64,000 nt of DNA from Oscillibacter sp. (lineage in GTDB: Bacteria > Bacillota > Clostridia > Oscillospirales > Oscillospiraceae). Position numbers and translations under genes: made by a program. Below are positions 55,485-64,000 of this stretch, in pieces. The stretch is taken from assembly GCA_022797935.1 (NCBI GenBank), contig JAAWLO010000002.1, positions 1 to 64,000 of the forward strand, given 5' to 3'. The notes under the pieces were generated by a model. It saw nothing but the letters and a program-made list of their open reading frames with translations. It was not told where the DNA came from and ran no database searches. Numbering within the stretch: position 1 is the first letter of the stretch; each line of letters starts with the position of its first letter.

Positions 55485-56441
55485 ATGGAAATCATTGACC
55501 GTTTGGGCAATGCGGGCGTTGTCCCCGTTGTCGTTCTGGAAGATGCCGCCGACGCGGTTCCTACCGCCAAGGCGATGCTGGCCGGTGGAATTGACGTGAT
55601 GGAAATCACCTTCCGCACCGCCGCCGCGCAGGAGTCCATTGCGGCGGTAGCCAAGGAGTGCCCCGGCATGCTGGTGGGCGCGGGCACCGTCAACACCCTG
55701 GAGCAGTGCAAGACCGCCGTGGAGGCGGGAGCGAAGTTCATCGTGGCTCCCGGCTACTGCGAGGAAGTGGTGGTCTGGTGCCTGGAGAACAACATCCCCG
55801 TCACCCCCGGCTGCGTCACCCCCACGGAGATTATGGCCGCCCTGGCCCACGGGCTGAAGGTGCTGAAGTTCTTCCCCGCCAACGTCTACGGCGGTCTCAC
55901 CGCCATGAAGGCCCTGGCAGCGCCTTTTGTAGGCATTCAGTTCATCCCCACCGGCGGTGTCAATGCGGCGAATCTGGGCGAGTATATCTCCGCGCCCTTC
56001 ATCCATGCCGTGGGCGGCAGCTGGGTCTGCACCCGGGACGACATCCGGAACCACAACTTTGACAAGATCACCCAGCTCTGCAAAGAGGCCCGGAAGGCGG
56101 TCCTTGGCTTTGAGGTGGCCCACATTGGCGTGAATGCCGGCAATGAGTCGGATTCCTTGGGGGTGTGTGAGCAGTTCGCCCAGGCCTTCGGCTTTGAGAC
56201 CAAGCCCGGCGTCAGCTCCAACTTTGCCAGCGGTTCTGTGGAGGTCATGAAGAGCCCCTACCTGGGAGATCACGGCCACATTGCCGTCCGTACCAACTCC
56301 ATTCCCCGAGCCATTGCCGAGCTGGCGAAGCAGGGTTTCGAGGTGGACGAATCCACCGCCAAGTACAAGGGTGAAAAGATGACCGCGGTGTATCTGAAGA
56401 AGCAGTTCGGCGGCTTTGCCGTGCACCTGCTGCAAAAGTGA
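55485..56441 (+). CDS. KDPG/KHG aldolase fused to C-terminal VOC-like domain
   Basis: Aldolase core '[14 protein letters not shown]', 'LVGAGTV', Schiff-base region '[10 protein letters not shown]'; additional ~105 aa '[32 protein letters not shown]...'. Confidence 0.9.
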   Translation: MEIIDRLGNAGVVPVVVLEDAADAVPTAKAMLAGGIDVMEITFRTAAAQESIAAVAKECPGMLVGAGTVNTLEQCKTAVEAGAKFIVAPGYCEEVVVWCLENNIPVTPGCVTPTEIMAALAHGLKVLKFFPANVYGGLTAMKALAAPFVGIQFIPTGGVNAANLGEYISAPFIHAVGGSWVCTRDDIRNHNFDKITQLCKEARKAVLGFEVAHIGVNAGNESDSLGVCEQFAQAFGFETKPGVSSNFASGSVEVMKSPYLGDHGHIAVRTNSIPRAIAELAKQGFEVDESTAKYKGEKMTAVYLKKQFGGFAVHLLQK

Positions 56442-56457
56442 GAGGGAGGACCGTCCA

Positions 56458-57483
56458 ATGAAATTTCTGACCTTTGGTGAAATCATGCTCCGTCTGAAGG
56501 CCCCGGGCCTGGAGTGTTTCTTCCAGTCTCCCATGCTGGAGGCCACCTTCGGCGGCGGCGAGGCCAACGTGGCCGTCTCCCTGGCCAACTATGGCAAGGA
56601 CGCCGGATTCCTCTCCATTCTGCCGGACAACGCCATTGGCGACGAGTGCGTCAAGGAGCTGCGGCGGTTTGGCGTGGATGTGTCCCGCATTCAGCGGGGC
56701 GAGGGCCGTATGGGCATTTACTTCCTGGAGACCGGCGCCAACCAGCGTCCCTCCAAGGTGGTCTATGACCGGGCCTGGTCTGCCATTGCCCAGGCGAAGC
56801 CCGGCGATATCGACTGGGACAAGGCCCTGGAGGGCGTGGAGTGGTTCCACATCACCGGCATCACCCCGGCCATCTCCAAGAGCGCCATGGAGCTGTCCCT
56901 GGAGAGCGTGAAGGAGGCCAAGAAACGGGGCATCACCGTTTCCTGTGACCTGAACTACCGCAAGAACCTCTGGAAGTATGGCAAGCGGGCCGCCGAGGTC
57001 ATGCGGGAGCTGGCCAATTATGTGGATGTGGCCATTGCCAATGAGGAGGACGTGCAGAAGGCCCTGGAGATTACCACGGACGTAGTGGTGGAGTCCGGCG
57101 AGCTGGACCGGGAAAAGTACCGGGACCTGGGGAACAAGGTGCTGGCGGCCTATCCCAACATGAAGATGATTGCCATCACCCTGCGGGAGAGCCATAGCGC
57201 CGATTGGAACGGCTGGGCCGCCTGCCTCAACGACGGGAAGAACTTCTATGTCTCCAAGAAATACGAAATCCGGGATATCGTGGACCGGGTAGGCGGCGGC
57301 GACAGCTTTGCCGGCGGCCTGATCTACGGCCTGAGCACCTATGACGACAAGCAGAAGGCCCTGGAGTTCGCCGTGGCGGCCTCCTGCCTGAAGCACAGCA
57401 TCCTGGGTGACTTCAACCGCGCCAGTGTTTCCGACGTGGAAAAGCTGATGGGCGGCGACGGCACGGGCCGGGTGCAGAGATAA
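56458..57483 (+). CDS. kdgK: 2-keto-3-deoxygluconate kinase (PfkB family)
   Basis: '[17 protein letters not shown]', '[17 protein letters not shown]'. Confidence 0.9.
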   Translation: MKFLTFGEIMLRLKAPGLECFFQSPMLEATFGGGEANVAVSLANYGKDAGFLSILPDNAIGDECVKELRRFGVDVSRIQRGEGRMGIYFLETGANQRPSKVVYDRAWSAIAQAKPGDIDWDKALEGVEWFHITGITPAISKSAMELSLESVKEAKKRGITVSCDLNYRKNLWKYGKRAAEVMRELANYVDVAIANEEDVQKALEITTDVVVESGELDREKYRDLGNKVLAAYPNMKMIAITLRESHSADWNGWAACLNDGKNFYVSKKYEIRDIVDRVGGGDSFAGGLIYGLSTYDDKQKALEFAVAASCLKHSILGDFNRASVSDVEKLMGGDGTGRVQR

Positions 57484-57486
57484 GCT

Positions 57487-57945
57487 ATGAGCTGCTTTTA
57501 CTGCGAAAAGGACCAGCGCCTTCTGGATTTGATGCTGCCGCTGGCAGAGCTGGAGTGGGCGGATGTGTATCTCTTCCGGGACCAGAAGCACCCCGGCCGC
57601 TGCATTGCGGCTCTGAAGGGACACCAGGATGAAATCTGGCAGCTGGAAGAGGCGCAGCGCAATGGCTTCTTCGGCGACGTCTCTTTAGTGGCCGAGGCGG
57701 TGTCCCGGTACGCGGAGGCGGATAAGATCAACTACGCCATTTACGGCGACAAGGTCTCGCACTTCCATGTCCATCTTGTGCCCAAGAAAGAGGGCGGCCT
57801 CCAGTGGGGCGGGCCCTTTACGGACGACCTGCCGAAGGTGTTCCTGGAGCCCCAGGACTTTCAGGCCATGGGCCGGGAGATTCTGCGGCGGATGGAGGAA
57901 ATCGCGGCGGAGAGGAAGCGGACTCCGCCGAAGCATCTGCTGTGA
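57487..57945 (+). CDS. HIT-family hydrolase
   Basis: 'HFHVHLVPKK' HxHxH motif. Confidence 0.92.
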   Translation: MSCFYCEKDQRLLDLMLPLAELEWADVYLFRDQKHPGRCIAALKGHQDEIWQLEEAQRNGFFGDVSLVAEAVSRYAEADKINYAIYGDKVSHFHVHLVPKKEGGLQWGGPFTDDLPKVFLEPQDFQAMGREILRRMEEIAAERKRTPPKHLL

Positions 57946-57965
57946 CGCGAAGCGTAATGACCGGA

Positions 57966-57997
57966 AAAACGGACGGCCCTCGGGCCGTCCGTTTTGC
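57966..57997. terminator. Terminator after HIT gene
   Basis: aaaacggacggccc-tc-gggccgtccgtttt. Confidence 0.88.
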
Positions 57998-58025
57998 TGC
58001 TGTTATCCGGCAGCCTTGCCGGTCT

Positions 58026-58490
58026 TCAGCTGATTTGATGCGCAGGGGTCTCCCGGGTCTTCCAGCGGTCCAGGGTGGGCAGCAGATCCATGAGGAATTT
58101 CCGGTTGGAGTCCGGGTCCCCGAAGGGCATGTAAGGAAGGCACCACTCCACCATCTCCTCCAGGGTGCAGTCCTTCTGAAAGACGCCCTGGTCCCAGCAC
58201 CATTTGCAGAACTTTTCGTTCAGGCTTCCATCGGGCCTCCGTCCCATCTGCTCCGGGACAATGGGCATTCCGCAGCTCTGGCACACCAAGTCTGTCTGAT
58301 AGCCCAGAAGGTGGTTGATGGATACCCCGAAGAGCTCCGATAAGGCCCGCAGGGTCTCGATTGCCGGCACGGTCTCCCCCCGTTCCCAGCGGGAAACTGC
58401 CTGCCGGGTGACGAAGAGTTTTTCTGCCAAATCGCTTTGGGACAGCCCCGCCTGTTTCCGCAGGGCCGTGAAGTTGTCCTTGAAGTTCAT
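58026..58490 (-). CDS. XRE-family HTH protein with C-terminal zinc-ribbon-like domain
   Basis: HTH 'LRKQAGLSQSDLAEKLFVTRQAVSRWERGETVP'; 'CQSCGMPIV...EKFCKWCWDQGVF'. Confidence 0.9.
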   Translation of the reverse strand: MNFKDNFTALRKQAGLSQSDLAEKLFVTRQAVSRWERGETVPAIETLRALSELFGVSINHLLGYQTDLVCQSCGMPIVPEQMGRRPDGSLNEKFCKWCWDQGVFQKDCTLEEMVEWCLPYMPFGDPDSNRKFLMDLLPTLDRWKTRETPAHQIS

Positions 58491-58561
58491 GGGTCCGCCT
58501 CCTTTTGCGGGATTATCCTACCACAGAAAGGGCAGGCCGTCAAGCAACCGCCGGTTGCCCC

Positions 58562-58960
58562 TCAGCGGAAGCAGATGCTGCCGGTGAAATGGTTCAGGTC
58601 CGCCCGCCAGTAGACCCGGGCCCCAGGGGGAAGTTCCACCGTGAAGGCTGCCGGGTCCCCGGTTCGCCAGGTCTGGAGGCTCTGTCCGTCTGCTGTGTAG
58701 AACTCCAGGGTGATGGCGCCTCTGCTCTGGGTCACTTCGATGGAGCGTCTGCCGCCCTTTTTGGAGCAGAAGCAGCTGCGGTGACGGGCTGATGTCCGGG
58801 AGTCCAGGACTCCGGTCCAGTTGTCATAGGACAGCTTTTTATAATAGGAATAGGACGTGGGCCGGATGCCCGCGTTCTTGGCTGCCCAGAGGCAAAAGGC
58901 TATGCATGGCAGGGGCAGGAGGAAGACCAAAAGCAGCAGCAGGAGCTCCGCAAGATCCAT
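58562..58960 (-). CDS. Small membrane-anchored protein of unknown function
   Basis: N-terminal TM 'LAELLLLLLVFLLPLPCIAFCLWAA'; 132 aa, directly downstream of the debranching enzyme. Confidence 0.6.
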   Translation of the reverse strand: MDLAELLLLLLVFLLPLPCIAFCLWAAKNAGIRPTSYSYYKKLSYDNWTGVLDSRTSARHRSCFCSKKGGRRSIEVTQSRGAITLEFYTADGQSLQTWRTGDPAAFTVELPPGARVYWRADLNHFTGSICFR

Positions 58961-58967
58961 GGTTCCC

Positions 58968-61085
<2,118 letters not shown>

Positions 61086-61129
61086 CGGAAGCTCCTTCCC
61101 TCGCCCTGGGGCGAATGTGAAATACAAGT

Positions 61130-61158
61130 ATTATACAACAAACCCTCAGATTTGTCAT
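61130..61158 (-). promoter_or_regulatory. Promoter of glgX
   Basis: Minus strand ATGACA-N17-TATAAT. Confidence 0.7.
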
Positions 61159-61164
61159 AGTGTT

Positions 61165-61191
61165 TTTGTGAATTTCGTAGGATTTCACAAA
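61165..61191. promoter_or_regulatory. Inverted repeat upstream of glgX promoter
   Basis: TTTGTGAA-N11-TTCACAAA perfect 8-bp arms. Confidence 0.6.
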
Positions 61192-61310
61192 GATATTCTC
61201 TCCATTTTCGAAGTTGGGCGGCAAAATCCTGAAAACTTTGATAGAATCTACAAAATGTTTTCTGCCGGTGAAAAAATTTCCGCGTCTCAGACGTGTTATA
61301 AGCGAAGGGA

Positions 61311-61811
61311 GTGAGACACGTGAACAGTCAGGTTCCATTTGGTACCGATGAAACCATCCGCCGGATTGTGACGGAATACAGCCCGCTGCTGCTGCGGCTG
61401 GCCTGTACCCGCCTGGGTTCCACCGCCGACGCGGAAGACGCCGTACAGGAGGTCTTTCTGCGGCTGCTGGAGGCCCGGCCCTGCTTCCAGGACGCAGGAC
61501 ACGAAAAGGCATGGCTGATTCGCGCCACCCTTCAGCGCGCCTGTGATATCCGCCGCCGGGCGGAACGGCGCACAGTCTCTCTGGAGGCGGCGGCGGAGGC
61601 CGCGGCGCCCATCGATTCCGGCAGCGAGATCCGTACCGCCGTCCGGGCTCTGCCGGAATCGTATGGGACCGTGGTGCACCTCCACTATTACGAGGGATAC
61701 ACCATCCGTGAAATCGCGAAGCTGCTGGGCCTGCCCGCCGCCACGGTGGGCACCCGTCTGGCCCGGGGCCGGGAACGGCTGCGGCAAATGCTGAAGGAGG
61801 AAGACGAATGA
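61311..61811 (+). CDS. ECF-type RNA polymerase sigma factor
   Basis: 'TRLGSTADAEDAVQEVFLRLLEA'; 'LPESYGTVVHLHYYEGYTIREIAKLLGLPAATVGTRLARGRERLRQML'. Confidence 0.93.
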   Translation: MRHVNSQVPFGTDETIRRIVTEYSPLLLRLACTRLGSTADAEDAVQEVFLRLLEARPCFQDAGHEKAWLIRATLQRACDIRRRAERRTVSLEAAAEAAAPIDSGSEIRTAVRALPESYGTVVHLHYYEGYTIREIAKLLGLPAATVGTRLARGRERLRQMLKEEDE

Positions 61812-62719
61812 ACCGCGACGATTACCGCAAGGCCTTCGACGAACTCTCCTTTTCCGCAGATTTTCAAGAGCGGACGGCGGACCTGCTGCGAACCCGTGCC
61901 CATGAATTGGAAAAGGAGCGTACCAACATGACCTTTAAAAAATCCAAAAGACTGGCAGTCCTGCTGGCGGCCTGCGTAGCCCTGCTGGCTGTGTCCGTTT
62001 CGGCTGCCGTTGCGTGGCTGACCCCTGCCCAGGTGGCGGAGGAGCATAACCAGCCTCTGCTGGCAGAGGCCTTCAGCGGACCCGACGCCATCACCATCAA
62101 TGAAACCGTGGAGAGCGGAGACTTTTCCATCACCCTGCTTGGCCTGGTTTCCGGGAAGAACCTGGATGTGCTGAACCAGGACCTGGAGGCGGACCATACC
62201 TATTCTGTGCTGGCCCTGCGCCGCCTGGACGGAGAGGCCCTGACCAACCAGAATCATGATTTCATGGCCTATACCATGACGCCCCTGGTGGCGGGCTATT
62301 CCCCCACGGCGGTGAACAACTGGACCCTGAACGCCGGGGCCAGCGGTCTGGCTGTGGACGGAGTCTACTATTACCTGCTGGATACCCAGAGCATTGAGAT
62401 GTTCGCGGACCACACGGTCTACATGGCCTTCTACGAGGGCGGCGCGCCCAATAATACCATCTTCACGGCAGCGGACGACGGGACCATTGCCTTCGCGGCG
62501 GACTTCACCGGCGTCCAGGCCCTCTTCACGCTGCCCCTGGACCCGGCCAAAGCGGACCCGGCGGCGGCGGACGCCTTTGCGGACGCCTCCGGCATGAACG
62601 GCTGGAGCAACGAGCGGTCGGACCCGGAGGAAGGGGATTGGGACGTCGAGCGCCGGGAGACGGAAGACGGCGAGACGATTATCATCCAGCCTGCCAGCGG
62701 GGACGGCGAAGAACGTTGA
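61808..62719 (+). CDS. Single-TM DUF4179-like sigma-partner protein
   Basis: ATGA overlap with sigma gene; TM 'LAVLLAACVALLAVSVSAAVAWL'; large extracellular region. Confidence 0.7.
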   Translation: MNRDDYRKAFDELSFSADFQERTADLLRTRAHELEKERTNMTFKKSKRLAVLLAACVALLAVSVSAAVAWLTPAQVAEEHNQPLLAEAFSGPDAITINETVESGDFSITLLGLVSGKNLDVLNQDLEADHTYSVLALRRLDGEALTNQNHDFMAYTMTPLVAGYSPTAVNNWTLNAGASGLAVDGVYYYLLDTQSIEMFADHTVYMAFYEGGAPNNTIFTAADDGTIAFAADFTGVQALFTLPLDPAKADPAAADAFADASGMNGWSNERSDPEEGDWDVERRETEDGETIIIQPASGDGEER

Positions 62720-62856
62720 GGCAGCGCCGGTCCTCCGGCGGGAAGCCGTTTAGAGGGGACCTGCCGTCCATGTGACCCCGGACGAACTGCAAACGAAACC
62801 CGGAACGGCAGGACGGCGGATGGAGCCAGGCTGCTCCCGTCACCAACCAGTAAAAC

Positions 62857-62892
62857 AGGACCGGCGCGGTGTCACACCGTGCCGGTCCTTTG
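62857..62892. terminator. Terminator between convergent genes
   Basis: aggaccggcgcggtgt-c-acaccgtgccggtcct. Confidence 0.8.
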
Positions 62893-62906
62893 GTTGTTCA
62901 CAGGCC

Positions 62907-63914
62907 TTACAGGAGGGTGATTCCCGCCTTCTCGCAGCCTTCGATGGTCTCCTGGTCCCAGAGGCTGGCCTGGACCTCGCCGATGTGGCAGGCCCCCAGC
63001 AGCAGCATGCACAGTCGGGACTGGCCAATGCCGCCGCCGATGGACTGGGGCAGCTGTCCCTCCAGAAGCATCCGGTGGAAGGGCAGTTCCCGGCGCTCCG
63101 GGCAGCCGGCGGCCTCCAGCTGGCGTTCCAGGGCGGCGGCGTCTACCCGGATGCCCATGGAGGACACCTCGAAGGCCCGCCGCAGAACCGGGTTCCACAT
63201 GAGAATGTCGCCGTTGAGCTCCCAGTCGTCGTAGTCCGGGGCGCGGCCATCGTGGCGGCTGCCGGAGGCCAGGGTTTTGCCGATCTGCATCAGGAAGACC
63301 GTGCGGTGATGGCGGCAGATTTCCAATTCCCGTTCCTGGGGGTCCAGATAGGGAAACCGGTCCTCCAGCTCCTGGGTGGTGATGAAGTACACGTCCCGGT
63401 CGGGGCGGAAGGTGAGCGCGGGGAAGTGATTGCGCAGAGCGGAGGCGGTGTCGCAGATGGCCCCCACAATGTCCCGGACGGTGTCCTTCAAATACTGAAG
63501 GTTCCGGTTTTTGGAGTCAATATGTTTTTCCCAGTCCCATTGGTCTACGTAGATGGAGTGAAGATTGTCCACCACCTCGTCCCGGCGGATGGCGTTCATG
63601 TCGGTGTAGAGGCCGGTGCCCAGCTTGAATTCATAGCGTTTCAGGGCCAGCCGCTTCCACTTGGCCAGGGAGTGGACCACCTGTCCCTCGGCGCCTACGT
63701 CGGGAATCTCGAAGGACACGGGGCGTTCCACGCCGTTGAGGTCGTCGTTCAGGCCGGTGCGGCCATCCACGAAAAGGGGGGCGGAGACCCGGTGCAGGTT
63801 GAGCCGGATGGTAAGGTTGTGCTGAAAGTCCTCATGAATCAGCTCGATGGCCCGCTGGAGCTCGTTGTTGGTCAGGGGCATTTTGTAGCCGCTGGGGATG
63901 GTGAGCTTGCTCAT
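62907..63914 (-). CDS. asnA: Aspartate--ammonia ligase
   Basis: 'FFLEVSAPLFVD'-type 'LHRVSAPLFVDGRTGLNDDLNGVERPVSFEI'; 'YVDQWDWEKHI', 'GGGIGQSRLCMLLL'. Confidence 0.96.
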   Translation of the reverse strand: MSKLTIPSGYKMPLTNNELQRAIELIHEDFQHNLTIRLNLHRVSAPLFVDGRTGLNDDLNGVERPVSFEIPDVGAEGQVVHSLAKWKRLALKRYEFKLGTGLYTDMNAIRRDEVVDNLHSIYVDQWDWEKHIDSKNRNLQYLKDTVRDIVGAICDTASALRNHFPALTFRPDRDVYFITTQELEDRFPYLDPQERELEICRHHRTVFLMQIGKTLASGSRHDGRAPDYDDWELNGDILMWNPVLRRAFEVSSMGIRVDAAALERQLEAAGCPERRELPFHRMLLEGQLPQSIGGGIGQSRLCMLLLGACHIGEVQASLWDQETIEGCEKAGITLL

Positions 63915-63964
63915 ATGATAAAACCAGTCCTTTATTGAGAGTTGATCGCGTGTTCACAGCTTTT

Positions 63965-63993
63965 ATTATCCCTGTTTTTCAGGAGATTGTCAA
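63965..63993 (-). promoter_or_regulatory. Consensus promoter of asnA
   Basis: Minus strand TTGACA-N17-GATAAT. Confidence 0.85.
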
Positions 63994-64000
63994 GGGAAAA

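Noticed and set aside
63915-64000. Asn T-box upstream of asnA
   Set aside because: Only ~45 nt separate the consensus promoter from the start codon; no T-box core.

Overview
GC-rich Clostridia-type (Oscillospiraceae-like, inferred from gene content and style) chromosomal window, densely coded on both strands. No rRNA, tRNA, CRISPR array, IS element or prophage was recognised. Main blocks: (1) 2-oxoacid:ferredoxin oxidoreductase alpha/beta; (2) CHAP-domain secreted protein behind a structured leader; (3) CysG-like siroheme synthase with a FecCD-type ABC importer; (4) hrcA-grpE-dnaK-dnaJ operon with a perfect CIRCE, followed by hisJ-like PHP phosphatase and rpiB; (5) Crp/Fnr regulator, thioesterase, DUF951, S1-domain protein, rarA; (6) ~12 kb N-acetylhexosamine locus (galE, UTP-type nucleotidyltransferase, NahK-like kinase, PocR/AraC regulator, sugar ABC importer, ROK-like protein, nagB, nagA, MsmX-type ATPase); (7) a T-box leader with a probable UGG (Trp) specifier controlling a TrpXYZ-like ABC transporter with an FAH-family enzyme inserted; (8) GH18-SLH protein; (9) HscC-like Hsp70 next to a ~1024-aa protein with a degenerate J domain; (10) barnase lipoprotein and barstar downstream of an apparently frameshifted small membrane-protein gene; (11) two ECF sigma/membrane-partner modules; (12) FadR-type regulator, TRAP transporter and KduI/IolB-like, 2-hydroxyacid dehydrogenase, KDPG aldolase-VOC fusion and KDG kinase genes, i.e. 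a sugar-acid pathway lacking a recognisable KduD; (13) GlgX-type debranching enzyme and asnA. Strongest candidates for new biology: the HscC/giant J-protein pair, the rewired KDG pathway, the Trp T-box/FAH operon, the structured leaders before the CHAP gene and the msmX-like gene, and the homopolymer frameshift in the barnase operon. All functional assignments come from reading the protein sequences by eye; no searches were run.
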